The notes: generated by a model not told the origin, from the sequence alone. Positions 1-12,171 are shown, numbered from the stretch's first letter. The stretch: DNA of 33,690 bases from Plakobranchus ocellatus (GCA_019648995.1 BLXT01007308.1:1806983-1840672); one strand, 5' to 3'. Made by a program: numbers and translations.

Positions 1-20
1 TTTTTTTTTTTTGTTTTTAA

Positions 21-906
21 CCACTTGAGTGCTGAGTTATAATTAAGTAACAGGGGATAAGTGTGTAAAAATGCATCTGTGGGTTTACTTTTGATCAACT
101 GCGACTAAACACACTTCTTTACATTCCTAGAACGTAATGGAAACAAAACTACATGGCCAGATAACGCCTGCATTTTATATTGCCGGTTTGAAATAGCCAA
201 GTCATATGTCACAAACACCAGAAATAAAATGTAGATAATACCTCTGATGTAGGACGTTGAGTTCTTTAGATCTATATAGACCTAGCTGAGAAATAACGGA
301 ACTCTGGAGACCGTGTAAGAACGAAAAAAACTGAGTTTATTTATCTCAACAGCAAAAAAAATCAAATCAAACAATATTCACATAGGCCGTCGGTAAGAAA
401 ACTAGATCTAGCTCTATTAATCTGCGTAATCGCTATACAATGATCTCTCTGTGATCTCTATGAACTCTCTGCCTACTCTGTGTCTTCTCTGTGTGATCTC
501 TGTGTGATACTGGTATATCTCTGTGTCTCAGTCTCAGTCTACCTTTCACCAATCTTCTCCCGGTATTTATACCTTTTCAAAAGAAAACTCTACAAATTTC
601 TGGAAATCTATCCCTAAATGCAAGCGTAGAATGTTCGAAAGTATAGATCTAGAATATTACATCATAATCCTAAAATAGCATAAAAGCAGTCTTCGAAAAG
701 ACATTAGGAAAAACCCCTGGGCTAAAAATAGAACATGAGTCACGTTCATTTTCGTAATGAATTCTCTTTCGCTTTGCATAAATTAACTCCCCTTAACTGG
801 TCCTTTCTAGAACTCTCGAGTTGGCGTGCGTTCAATAACAAACCCTAAGTCTAGTTTTTTGTTACATCATATAGGGGTCGAATTCGACCCCATAGCACTC
901 AAGTGG
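21..906. mobile_element. piggyBac-like non-autonomous DNA transposon (886 bp, TTAA target site)
   Basis: The element begins CCACTTGAGTGCT (21-33) and ends with the exact reverse complement AGCACTCAAGTGG (894-906), a perfect 13-bp terminal inverted repeat. TTAA lies immediately outside both ends (17-20 and 907-910), the target-site duplication of the piggyBac superfamily. An 18-bp perfect palindrome, GGGGTCGAATTCGACCCC, sits just inside the right end (874-891). The interior has no long open frame and carries a run of CTCTGTG/GATCTCT-type short repeats around 435-540, so it cannot encode a transposase and would depend on one in trans. Intact ends and target duplication suggest a fairly recent insertion. 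Kolobok-type elements also use TTAA, so the superfamily is likely rather than proven. Confidence 0.8.
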
Positions 907-910
907 TTAA

Positions 911-1686
911 CAACAAAATCTTGTGGGTATCTCAATTTTTCCATATAATAAAACTAATTTTCTTTTTTCTTTTTATTGTTTTACATCTTTCTCTTACCCT
1001 CCCTAATATTTTTCTTTTTTTTTTTTTTTTTTTTTTAATGAGTGGCTATTATGTGTAAACTGCAGAAAGAAAAGAAAACTTAAGTGAAAAGAACTTTATT
1101 TTTTCTATCATACCTATATGTAACCTAAGAACCAACCCTTATACAATTGGGTTTCCAAAATGTGTAATTCACTAACCAAAATGGATTTTATTGATGTGTG
1201 TAACAATATGTCCCTAAGAAAAGTCTACCCTTCTCATTGTTTTCTCTTATGTACACATCCAAAAACATGTATAATTATTTTCTTTCTGTTAAGTAGACTC
1301 GAATGCATGAATGAAAGTGCTCTATTTTCAGTCACCATTTTTACAAAGTTTTATTTCAAGTCCTAATTGGTTAGCATTTTAATTTCCTCAGATGCCAAGC
1401 CTTATTTTATTGACCGGGAACACATTTTCAAAAAGTTTCCATTTATTGCATGATTTTAATTAGTCGAACCTTTAATAGCAGTATTTTTGTTCAAGAATTG
1501 CTTTTCTTTTCAAACTTGTTTCATGTATGTGTGTGCAAGGTTTGAAAAACAGCAATACCAGTTTCCATACCACTCAAAGTAATAGAGTTAGGCAAAAAAA
1601 AAGAAAAAAAAAGACATTTACAGTCTATTATAACCAATCTTAATCATTTGCAATAAGCTTACATATTTGATATTTTATGTCCTTAG
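911..1686. other. intronic sequence upstream of the first visible ACL4-like exon
   Basis: AT-rich sequence with a long T run (about 1014-1036) and an A-rich stretch near 1592-1613. No exon of the ACL4-like gene was recognised here. The small open frame at 1160-1366 has no family resemblance and is treated as chance. The interval ends in the acceptor ag at 1685-1686. Confidence 0.5.
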
Positions 1687-4600
1687 TTTTGATGAGACTG
1701 CAGAAGCCAAATGTAAAGAATTTGTTGACAAAGCAATTGATGCCGATTCAGAGAATGCAGAGGCCTTTCAACTCAAAGCCAATTTCCTCATGTCTAAAGA
1801 TGAGAAGGAGGTAGTGAAGGAAGTTGAATATAGTTTGACTATCACTGCTAAGCCCTTATGTACACATTTACAAATTTAAAATTACTGCATTATTTTTCAT
1901 CCTGCATCAGTTTTTTGCTGATGAACAAAAATATTGATTGAACTTATTTTCTCATGTGTAGCAATAAATTATGAATCATTCAATACTAAAAATGCTCTTC
2001 TGAAGAGCTTGCCTCTGCAAAGAACCTCTATCACTACTTTAATATTTGGGATTTATATCAATGATTAGTATCAATGGCTATATCTTCCTCCCCTTCCTCC
2101 CCCTCCTCCTCCTCCTGCCTCTTCTCCTCTTCTTTTCTCCCTCTTTCCCTTTCTCTTCTTCCTCCTCATTTTTAAAATTATTATTTGAATTTTGTTATTA
2201 TCAATTTTTCAGGAAGCTAGGGTGTGTATAAAGAAAAGTGTTAACATGTGGTTGCCTAAATTACAAGGAGTTGATTCTGGCACATTAGCTGTTGAAGAAT
2301 TTGATCCAGTAGAGGTAAATCACTACATCAGGATTTTCATCTCACCTTGCTCTTCCAATGCATTGAAATAACTATAAACATATCAATTTGTGTTTCATCT
2401 ATTTTAGAAACATGCATTACTTTGGTTATCTCCAGTTTTGTTATATGTATTTATTGCAAATTCTAGTCCATGACTCAGTCTTATATTATTAATATTTTAA
2501 GAAATTAATTAAAAAATAGAAATTGCTGATATAGGCTCTTGATTTTTTTCAATTAACTTTTTTTTTTCTATTGTTTTAATGTTCTTTCAACTTCAAGACG
2601 GTTCATTAAGTGGAAATAGTTTAAAAGCATCCCAGTTTCATAGTATTAGCTGTTTTAAAGAACTTAATAATTGGTTTTGTAAAAAGGCCTAAGCAGCTCA
2701 TTTGATAATGTGAGCAGTCAGAGAGTTTCTGCTAGAATTGCATATAAGTTCCAATTTATAATACCTTTATTTTCATTTTAGGTTTGCCCAATTCCTTTTA
2801 CAACAAGAGTACAATGTGGAAAAATTCTCACAGAGCTTGGAGAATACGAGGTAATTGAAAATTTATTCTAGTTTTTTAATTGTAATTTTTTTTTTAATTT
2901 TCTAGCAAATTGCATAAAATTTTTTTAAGTTCCTTTGATTCGACCTACTCTCTGGCTTCAGAAAAATAAATAGGTGAAATATACCTACTATTTAAATTTG
3001 CAGAATTGGATCACAAAAATTGTAAATTAAATTTATTTTTAAAGCAGTTTAGTTAATAATTTTTTTTTTTCTTTTTTTGGTATTTTTTGTTCATCAGCTC
3101 CAGCCAGTGTAAGCAAATGAATATTTTTTGTTGACTTCACTTTCAGCTAGCAACAGATGTATTGGAAACTTTGTTAGATGAGGATGATGAAGTTCCTGAT
3201 GTCTGGTACTTACTGGGTTGGGCAAATTATTTGCAAGGCTCAGAATATTACAGTAACTCAAGACATTATTTGCAAAAAGGAAAAGAAGTAAGATTAGGTC
3301 ATATTAGTGTCTATGTTTTGACAGAAGTATGTGCCTCTTGCATATTTTGTCCACTTAGTGATTGTTGTATCATGCACATGAAGGTAATTTCCCCTTGAAC
3401 AGTTATGATTTGCAAAAACCTGAAATTTTAGCACTAGTTTCAGATGGACTGTGGTAAAGCTTTGCCCTGAAAAGAAAAGAAGAATTCGTAAACAAGGCTG
3501 AAAAATGTTGAATGTGAGGCTGGACAAAAAAATGTGACACAGACAAACCAACCAAACTTCTTTTGAATGAACAATATAACTTGCCAGATTTGTACTTGTG
3601 AAGAAATTGTTGCAGATTCTCCAAATTTTGGAAAGTGAAATAGAACAGTTAGTGAAACTGTAAGTCAAAGAAGCAAATTAAAGTTTTTGAGAAAGAAACA
3701 GCTATGGAGCTTTAAAAATAAATTGTCATGACTTTATCACTTTGTCATCCGCATCATTATTTGTCAGCGGTTGAATGTATAAAAAAAAAAAAAAAATTTG
3801 TATCCACAATTTTTAATTCAAGAATAATAGTTTCACTTCTTCATCAACCCTAGAAAGGGCTTGAGATTAGAATCAATATTTTCAGTTATATGAAATTGTT
3901 TTGTTGTTTTGTTATGGTGGCATTGAATTGCTCAAATGGCTATTGCAAATCTTTTTTTCTTTTTTGCTCTATGATATTTACTTGTTTCCTTTTAAATCAT
4001 ATTTGTAATCTGACTATGCTTGAGGTTTCTGGTATATTATCTTTTTACTCAGGTTTATCAGAAAGTTAAGCATAAAGACCAAGCTTTGCTTGAGCACATA
4101 GATGAACTCCTTAAAGAACTTGGACCAGGTAAGACTAGTAATTGAAGCCATTATAAAAAAAAAAATCCCATTTTGTAAAACTAAGTCCATTAGAACACCT
4201 TCAAGCTCCAACTGTGGTCGGCCGCAATTGGCCAAAATCTTGTTTTTGTGGTGTGTCAGATGATTAAATCATTCGATTTTCAAAGGCAGTGATGGCAAAA
4301 TCCACATTATGATAAACAAAAATCTAACTTTCTGATTTCTTGTTTCCTTTCTGTTCTTGCTTTCACTTTCAATGCAAAACAAATGATTATTTGCATTCAA
4401 TCAATGAGCTTCCAAATTCAAGAAAATCACAATTTTCTTTTTTCTCATTTCTTGATGTTGTATTCATATATGTCATATAAACTCTATATTTTCTAAACTA
4501 GGTAAAGTTTGCTGCCTAAAGCAGACTAATTTTGATATACCTGGTGAGAGAGAGAGAGACAAAATAAACACAATTACGTGTAACAAAAATAATAAAACCC

Positions 4601-6187
4601 ATAAAAGTTCAAGGTCACCAAATATTTATTTTATTTGAATTTTTTTTTTTTTGTTAGTTTCTCCAAACATTCTAGTTTCAAAAAATGAAGGATTTTGTAA
4701 ACATACATAAAAATCCGTAAATAGCCTCCAGAGCTCAGAATTTTTATATAGCCACTGTTGGAGGGTTAAGAAAATGTCCAATTATATGCTCTGTATGCCT
4801 TGCTTAAAAATAAGCTCTGGACTTTTATTTTCTATGAAGAGCACATGCGTGTTTTTATTTTATGTACATTGATATATTTTTTTCTTAATGATTATGTGAG
4901 CCTTACCTTCAAAGTATCTTCAAAGTACGCAATATATATATAAATATACATATTATTTTTTTTTTTTGTAGGATATGCCAGTCTTTGATGACTTGTTATA
5001 TATGTATTGTTTCTGAATGTGCAGAGAGAAGACACAATTGCATCTTTTCTAGATAGTATCCAATTCTTAATTTATCTATACAATGCCTACATGATGAATG
5101 GTATTCGGCCAATGGCAACCTTCATGTTAAATTTAAAAGAGCATGTCAAATTAGGAAAACACCTACAAAGTTTGTGGCTCTGATCTTAAGTTAGAGACTT
5201 AACCCAGAAACAGGCAGCATTTGACTCCCAAACATTTTTGAAGTGTTTGGGTAAGATTTGGAGTGGTAGGAATTTATTGAATGCTGTAGAAATATAATGT
5301 TTTAAAAGCTTTGAAATCCCCACCAACATTAAAAAGGAACTGGATATTTAAATTATTTTAACACAATTACCTCAAAACTCATCAAAGTTTGAATTTTAAA
5401 ATGTAATAGGTTTCATAACTTCAACATGGGCTATCTTTAAAAAGACAATAATGTGTTTTGAATCTAGTCCAAACAAGAAGCATTTACACATTTTAAATCC
5501 TCTGCAAGATAGACGAATCGGTTCAATTTTGAACCCAGAGTAATTATTTAAACTAAGTTACAAGCCAGACCACAAATTGAATTTAAGCAAGAATTTTACT
5601 TCAAGATTCTACTGTATACCCTATAACTTCTACTTGAGGGCTGGCTACCTTGTGGAGAAAAATAAATGTGGTTCGGTACTGAAAAAGGTTTTAAAACTCG
5701 GGGGAAAGAAATTGTAAAGAAAGAATATTTGTTTCATTTATTCAAAACTGTTATCTATGACATCCAATTCCTTAGTACTGATTTCAAAACATAAAAATTG
5801 AGTATAGAACAATTGAAGAGCAATATACTGTTCGAAATAAATTAATTGTGTGTTAAACATAATAAGGTGGAGAGAGGGAAAGGGATAAAAAAAGTAATGC
5901 ATTTATTTTTGATTGGCAAAGTAAGCCAATTATGATATTATAATAGAGTGGCTAGGAAACCAAACATGTAATTTTTAATGGAATGCTTCAGTGAGAAAAT
6001 GAATAGAAATAAGACAAGGCAACTGAATGTGAAAACCTATTTAGTATTATCACAGAATTATCAAAATTAACTGCTTTTGCTATGTAATTGTTACCTTTTC
6101 TTTTCAGAGGAAGAGTCAGATAATAAAAATGATGGTGCCCCAGAGGAAATTGAAAGCTCTGATGAGGAAGACATGGAGCATGACTAG
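1687..6187 (+). CDS. ACL4: ACL4-like TPR protein (probable assembly chaperone of ribosomal protein RPL4), C-terminal part
   Basis: Six exons: 1687-1810, 2213-2314, 2782-2850, 3147-3287, 4053-4128 and 6108-6187 (TAG at 6185-6187). Every intron is GT-AG and phases match throughout. The first visible exon opens with one base completing a codon from an exon left of the window, so the gene is 5'-incomplete; about 196 residues are visible. They begin FDETAEAKCKEFVDKAIDAD, contain a TPR-like helix pair (AEAFQLKANFLMSKDEKEEA), the segment WLPKLQGVDSG, a second TPR-like region (VWYLLGWANYLQGSEYY), and end in an acidic tail (EEIESSDEEDMEHD). Yeast Acl4 is a TPR protein that holds newly made Rpl4 and carries it to the nucleus for ribosome assembly; acidic tails are common in such chaperones. 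The family call is from memory of TPR order and the conserved LLEEDDEV-VWYLLGW block. Function in this animal is inferred. Confidence 0.82.
2083..2167 (+). repeat. CCT/CTT-rich polypyrimidine tract in an ACL4-like intron
   Basis: About 85 nt of almost pure pyrimidine (one G at 2117), built of TCC/TTC units, starting 46 nt before the acceptor ag at 2211-2212. It is mirror-rich and could adopt triplex DNA, but may be a simple expanded microsatellite. Confidence 0.85.
3288..4052 (+). other. ACL4-like intron, no feature recognised
   Basis: 765-nt GT-AG intron between the fourth and fifth visible exons. The 3403-3668 part is slightly less AT-rich and open on the - strand in two frames, but no protein family was recognised. 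An A run lies at about 3780-3796. Confidence 0.6.
4129..6107 (+). other. last ACL4-like intron (1979 nt)
   Basis: Long GT-AG intron. It holds a GA dinucleotide run (about 4543-4558), an AT-rich ATATATATATAAATATA stretch near 4932, and a 231-codon coding-like frame with six internal stops at 5022-5717, described separately. Nothing else was recognised. Confidence 0.6.
5022..5717 (+). pseudogene. interrupted coding-like frame of unknown family inside ACL4-like intron
   Basis: One + strand frame runs 231 codons with six internal stops (a TGA followed closely by a TAA, then TAA at 5295, two further TAA and TAA at 5541) and ends at TAA 5715-5717. Between stops the translation looks protein-like rather than like AT-rich noise, for example RPMATFMLNLKEHVKLGKHL, LQDRRIGSILNPE and LVEKNKCGSVLKKVLKLGGK. 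The segment begins right after a cag that could be an acceptor, and its base composition is milder than the flanking intron. I do not recognise the family. A decayed transposon ORF or processed gene copy is possible, and so is chance. Confidence 0.3.
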
Positions 6188-6243
6188 CTCCGGATTTGCA
6201 ATCAATCTAAATCAAATTGTTTCTTTTGATATGTGATATGATG

Positions 6244-6249
6244 AATAAA
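6244..6249 (+). promoter_or_regulatory. polyadenylation signal AATAAA of the ACL4-like gene
   Basis: AATAAA 57 nt after the TAG stop (6185-6187), followed by a T-rich stretch (6269-6278) typical of the region around a cleavage site. The implied 3' UTR is under 100 nt. Confidence 0.65.
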
Positions 6250-8493
6250 GATACCTTGCATCAATTTCCTTTTTTTTTGGTCTGCACTCATAGTGTATCA
6301 TGATATATATTTTAACAGTGACCATGTAAAACTATGTATCTGCAAATTTCCTTCATAAAATCTGGTTTGGGCAACCAGTATACTTACACAAAATTAAACA
6401 TGTACATTTATTTGTACATAGGTAACATTGATTTTTAGGAGTCTTTGGTTTTAATAAAAAACTTGTATTTCCCTTTCAAACAACGAAAACGAAAATTTAT
6501 TCTTGCAACTTTTGTAGAAGTCAAATTCAAAAGAATCTTTCAAAGTAAATGCATTGGGTGTCATAGATTTAAAATTTTAGCAGCATATGGCTCCTCTACT
6601 AAGGACCAAAATCAAAATTTATTGCAGGACTTAGAGGATTCATTATTATAGCCATGATTGTTGGCATTGATTTTTTGGGGGGAACTTGTAAGCTAATTGA
6701 GAGGCAAAAAACATTTCACCATCACAAAGTTAGTTTGAAAACACTTTAAAACAAGTGTGAAAGGAAGTTAGCTCAATAAAATAAATCATTTATCATAATT
6801 TTAATATTAACATCAGATAAATGATTATTTTGTTTTAGAAAAGTCTCATACTGAAACTACACATAACTACCCATTAATTGTAAATGATTACTAAATTGAG
6901 ATTTAACTTCAACAACCAGTGGTTACAAATGGCCAATTGTAGTCCCTAATGTCTGGGTCAAAAGCTGTAAGTAAATATGCTTCCAAAAATAATAAAAATT
7001 CATTTCCTCAGGCTGCTCCAAAATACTAATAATGGGTCAGTATTTATGGTGTTTTGCTAGTATACATAAATAAAAATACAAAGTAGAAATTAATTAAATA
7101 GAAACTGAAGACCCAAGTGAAGTATGTTGCAGGTGCTTCATGTAATTTAAAGCTTTACATTCATTGCAGGCTTTCGCAGTATTTGGTTTTAGCCCTAGAT
7201 TTTGAATACTATTTTCAATGTTGGTGATTTTAAGCATTTACAAGCTTCTTTTAGTTCTTTCAAAAAATTGTCACAAGATATTTTTCCAATTCATTCAAAG
7301 ACAATATGAAGTTAAACCAAAATACTTTTCAATAGAATGCAAATGAACAAGCAATGAAAATTCAAATCTTTTCTTTTTTTTTTTTTATTGGATAGGAGCA
7401 ACATTATGTATAGGCTTATTATTTTCTAAATGAAATATTGAGTATAATTGAGACAATCATAACATTTCAACCATTTTATTCTAAAAATATAATGTTTATT
7501 TCAGAAATAACACATGAATTACAAAGAAACATCAAGGGACAGATTAATGTGTTTTTCCCATTTCTGTGGTGTGAAATAATGAATATTTTTATGACAATTA
7601 AATGTAAACCTAATATATTTTATTGTATATTGACAATTTTAGAGTCAAATGCTTATATGGCATTGCTCTTATATCATGATTGCATACACATGTTGAAGTA
7701 TTCAGTAATAATGGAGAGAAACTATGCTTCACATCATCTTTATAGCAGTGCTTCCTTATCTCGGTCAACTTAAAATATTGAAGTCGCAACTAAAATTGTG
7801 TACGATTCTAAATGCAGGTAATTTTATACAGTTCTAAGTAGTACATGTATATATCCCCGCACTTAAAGCTGATCCTCAGATGATTTTCAGGCTAACAGGT
7901 CAGTAATCGGCAACATTTTCAGAACAAAAGTCAAACCAGTAGGCCATGTGAAGTCCCATCATCTGGTACACTCTTTGCTAAAGAAACTACAGACCTTGGT
8001 TTTTGCATGGCACTTATCCTAAGCTTCATGGTTTTGGGACAGTTTTATTTGTAGGCTTGGAGATATGATTTTGTGAGATGTGTAACTATTAGAAAATCAT
8101 ATATAGATTTCTGCGAATTTGGAAAATTTAGCCTTGGCTCAAACACAACATATCTACACTACTCATCACTTTTATTGACATTGCTTAGTTATATCTTCAC
8201 TATGTCGCATATTTTGCAGTTCAATGCATAAGGTATCCTTGCTTATTTTGAGATACTTGGATGTACAGTGAACTATTGTAACAATGGCCCAAATTATACA
8301 AAAATCATCCTCTGATCATGGCAGGTTTTAATACCATAAGTTTCTCAAAGTCTATGTGCCCTTCTGTTTATATTTGGTATTGCTGGAATCCACCTCTATA
8401 GGGTGAGCACAAAAACACTCCTTGATTTCAAATATTAATAATATGAGAAGTTGAGGGAATATTTTCACAAAATTGGTGTCTACAATGCAGAGA
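6250..8493. other. intergenic sequence, no gene recognised
   Basis: AT-rich sequence on the left side of the gap between the two convergent genes. Open frames at 6445-6651 and 7438-7773 show no motif or family resemblance. TATAGGGTGAGCACAAAAAC near 8396-8415 resembles transposon termini and may be the end of the transposase remnant that follows, but no matching opposite end was found. Confidence 0.5.
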
Positions 8494-9070
8494 TTAATAA
8501 AGTTTTATGTGATATGGGTTGATTTCAAAGGCACTTTCATCTACTCTCAAAGGCACTTGATATGTGCCCCTCTTGTTACCAGCAAACATCAAGGCCACAG
8601 TAGGGCTAGTGATGGATAATCCTTCAAAGAAAGAAGGTCCATACACAGTCCTCTCTGTTACTGCACAAAACACATTCACTTTGGGAGAGTTACATTCAAA
8701 TCAAGAGTGGCATGAGGATTCTGGGTCCCAATATTCTCTCATTGTGTCTGTTCATCTTTCCACTCGGATGGAAGGTTGCTTCATCTCTGAAGACTATCTT
8801 TGACAGCAAATCTTAATCATAATCATTTCCATCAAATCCTGGACAATATGGTAAAATTCAAAGCGCGCTTCTTTGTCTCACAGGTATAACTTTTGGACCA
8901 GTTGCAGCTTATAAGGTGTAAACCTCATGCATTTGCATAAGATGTTGCACACTGTGTGTGGACTTCTTGGGGCTGCAAAGATAATTGTCTCTGAACCTCT
9001 CGACAGTGTTCTCTGACACTGCTGGGCAGCAAAGTGTGATGATTTGAACTTGTCTAGGATTAGATTCTCT
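8494..9070 (-). pseudogene. decayed IS630/Tc1-mariner-like transposase
   Basis: Read on the - strand the fragments come in the order expected for this family. About 9040-8930 gives VERFRDNYLCSPKKSTHSVQ, resembling the DNA-binding part. About 8910-8806 gives remnants of a PYKLQLVQ-type stretch spread over frames. 8806-8710 gives KIVFRDEATFHPSGKMNRHN, the segment with the first catalytic Asp. After a frameshift near 8700, 8694-8497 gives SPKVNVFCAVTERTVYGPSF. Stops and at least two frameshifts break the frame, and the part carrying the later catalytic acidic residues is absent or unrecognisable. Intact relatives are cut-and-paste transposases. No terminal repeats were found. Inactive. Confidence 0.62.
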
Positions 9071-12000
9071 TACCACTGAGAACGGCATTGTGCAAACTGT
9101 TTCCCATTTTCATCTTATCTCAGTCTCATATTTCCTGAACATGAAGCAAAGGAAGCGAAACCAACCTCTGTAAATAGAGGAAACGACAACACCCTAGTCT
9201 TCATTTTATCATGCTGAAGTTGTCACATGGGGCAGACAACATGGGAAAGACCTAAGCTAAGAAGGACCCAATCTACTAATCTAAAGGATTTTTAAAAATT
9301 AATAACGGGCAAATTCAAATTCTTTTAAGTTGTATTTTTGATCAGCTGGAGGTTTCCACTGTATAGGTTCACCTACATGGCATATAAATTAACAATCAAA
9401 AAGATTTTCCCTATTCTAGCACAATGAATAGCTGAAGGCTGTCACATGACATTGCATAAGTGTGAAAAAAAATTTGAAACAGATTACTATATTTATTTTC
9501 ATTTTTTTAATATTTTCATTTTTTTAAGCATCACTTTTTATCTGCAAACCCTGTTTTTATAGAAAGCATGGAAATATGAGCTGGGTTGCTTTTTGCTTGC
9601 CTCACCACATCAATGGATGGCATCTTCAACCTTGTCCTGATAATATTTGAGTTTATACCAATAGATAAAGAAGAGATTCCCATTCTGCCAAACAGGCAAA
9701 CTTTCATTGAGTAGAATCAAGTTCCAATGATATTACATTGTCTTACAAATCTTATTTCCTAAAATTAAAGAAAAAAAAAGAAAATTTTACAAATCTCAGC
9801 TCCTTTAAAAAAAAGTTACAGACAGCAAATTCGTCACTGACAACAAAAAAATAGTCAGCATCAAATTTTTCTTTTCTACATGCAAGTTCAAACATGAGAT
9901 TTACAGCAATAAAGATGGCATTTATTTTGCTTTATTTACAGGGACCAAAAATGAAATCAATGTATTAAAATTAGTTTTAATTGAAAGGAATATATCCAAA
10001 CCACACCTGACCAGTTGCATGTAAAAATTGAAAGTTTTCATTCAGAAACTGGCATTTGAAAAATAATTGATCGTTTTATATCAATATTTTAGTTTTTATA
10101 TAAGTATCTATTTGAATGCATGCCACATTAACACATGCTTTAGTTTGATGCTTTTGTGGAAATACAGATTTTTTGCTGTATAATCAGTATACTCTTATGA
10201 CATGCTATATTACCTAAGTGCACAATATGAAATCATATGAATCACCATTCAAGCAGATGAGGTATGTGTATTCACTTATGTGGAAGAAACTGTTTTTAAT
10301 CACTCTGCAGCGAGTTGTTAGTACTTTTTAGTTCATAATATTTATGTAATGAAGGAAGTACAATGATTTTATGAAAGGCAATTACCACCTAAAAATGTCA
10401 GTCACACATTTGTAAACATTTATACACATTACTTTATACATTTACAGAATATGAGTGGCAAATACTCATTTAAAATATAAGTTGCACAAATTCTGAAGTC
10501 ATATGAAACAAAAAGTTAATGCCATCATATTCTGCAAACAGTTCAAATTAAGTGATAAATCTGATTTTCCATATTTTTTTGAGATGAAAAAAATCTGAAA
10601 AAGCATATTATATTATTGGTATTGCAAGCAATCCACTTTAAGGCAAGTCCAAATTTTAATACTTAGAAATTTACAGCAATATCTAGCTTATCCCAAGAGA
10701 CATTCAAACATTCCACCAAAATACAAATCAACCAACAAAAATCAATGGCAGAAAATTGTCTGGTTGTAATATTGTCACAGTATGTCACTCTCCAAAGTCA
10801 GCAGTTAGACAATAAAATTGAGAAGCCTGTTTTGGTGACTTTTTTAAACTTCTTTAAACTAATAGAACTCACTTTTCACTTTTCTCTCACAAAATGATTA
10901 AAATAATTTTATGAGAGAAAAGTGAGTTCTATTAGTATAAATATCCTGTTTGAATTTTGCATTTGTGGTAAAAAGTACACTATGCACTTAAAAAGTGTTA
11001 ATTAAGAAAACTATGAAGAAATTTTATGAAAAAAATATTACATCATAATGATGCTAAACCCTCTTTATTTTGTTCTGTTAGTCTTACAAGCTTTGCTAGC
11101 ATGAGAGTAAAAAAAAGTCCAAGACTGTACGACCCAAGCTGCATCCAATCCTCCTCCTTTCTAACCCTCTTATTATTTTTAATGTACCTGGATATCGCTC
11201 TTTCAATGTATTTACCGCTCTATCTTTTTCATCTATCTATCTATTTGTGTACATATATCAACATCACACTGCAGATCCCTTGGCATTGGAATTCACTGAT
11301 GATTTTATCTTATTGAATTGCTGCCAATGCTAGAAAAAAAGCAACACTTTCATTGTCCACATGCCAGACATCTGCTGCTCAAATCTCAGAGTGTGCAATT
11401 TTGTCGATACACACAGAGGTTTGACACTTCAAACAATTCCAAATGTACTTTGCTCCTTCGGATTCCTTCTGAAAATCAGCTTTGCTTTACATCAACAAAA
11501 AAAACCATGCAAACAGAATTTCAAGTACGCCATGTATTACTAGCAATAGCTCGTTTCTTGTTAATAATATGTTACACATATCTGTTGATGAATACCACTC
11601 AGTGAGAACCCTCCCACTCCCAGAGTTCTTGTCTTCACAGATGATCTTTATTAGGGTGTCTTTACCTAAAGATATCTTTACCAAAATAGGAAAATAACAA
11701 GCCCTGAAAGGAAATTCATGTACTTAAAAAAGCAATGCTGGTTAATCTTAAAACTGCCATCTAGAAAAGGGCGATTTGGAAAAAAATATTAAAAATTAAG
11801 AAAAAAATGACATTTGCCCACCACCTGAAAATTGTGTCACTGCTAGGGCATATATACAAGGTTATAATTTTTTACCCAAAAAATCTTGAGTCTGGTATGT
11901 ATTGATGTCTTCTGACCCACATGAAACATTATCACTAGCCACAGGTGAGCATGAACTTTTATAAGTAGACAACAATATTCTGAAGAAAAAAAAAACAGAC

Positions 12001-12171
12001 GAGATAGCCACACAGTATGCCTTCTTAACATTTTGGATATGATCTCCAAGCTTCCATTTCATTACAGAGGGAAAGAAATTTGAAATGTTTATCTGGAATT
12101 TGAATTCCAGAGCTTCAGTTTTATCCAGAGTATCAGTCCTTAGCAACATCAAAGAATGTTGCCACCATGGG
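9071..12171. other. intergenic sequence, mostly featureless
   Basis: AT-rich DNA without recognisable coding sequence, apart from a strong inverted repeat at 10859-10935. The open frames at 11026-11316, 11318-11605 and 11862-12179 carry no family signature and their translations look like AT-rich noise. Confidence 0.5.
10859..10935. repeat. long hairpin / foldback inverted repeat
   Basis: The left arm CTAATAGAACTCACTTTTC (10859-10877) is the exact complement of the right arm ending at 10935. Pairing resumes after a 7-nt ACTTTTC duplication present only in the left arm: TCTCACAAAAT (left) with ATTTTATGAGA (right, 10906-10916), one mismatch. The loop is about 10 nt. No target duplication or known transposon end was seen, so it may be a miniature foldback element, a local inverted duplication or a transcribed hairpin. 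Confidence 0.75.

Noticed and set aside
1160..1366. Candidate upstream exon of the ACL4-like gene
   Set aside because: Translation lacks TPR character and does not match the expected preceding segment or the required splice phase.
7438..7773. 111-codon + strand open frame
   Set aside because: No recognisable domain, no splice or regulatory context, composition as expected for AT-rich noise (rich in Ile, Phe, Asn, Lys, Tyr).
8564..8803. 79-codon + strand frame
   Set aside because: Antisense shadow of the IS630-like transposase remnant on the - strand.
8396..9374. TATAGGGTGAGC and GTATAGGTTCACC as paired ends of the IS630-like element
   Set aside because: The two words are in the same orientation, not inverted, and match poorly.
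11026..11605. Two adjacent open frames of about 95 codons
   Set aside because: No start context or conserved blocks; overlapping frames of similar length in the same interval indicate chance.
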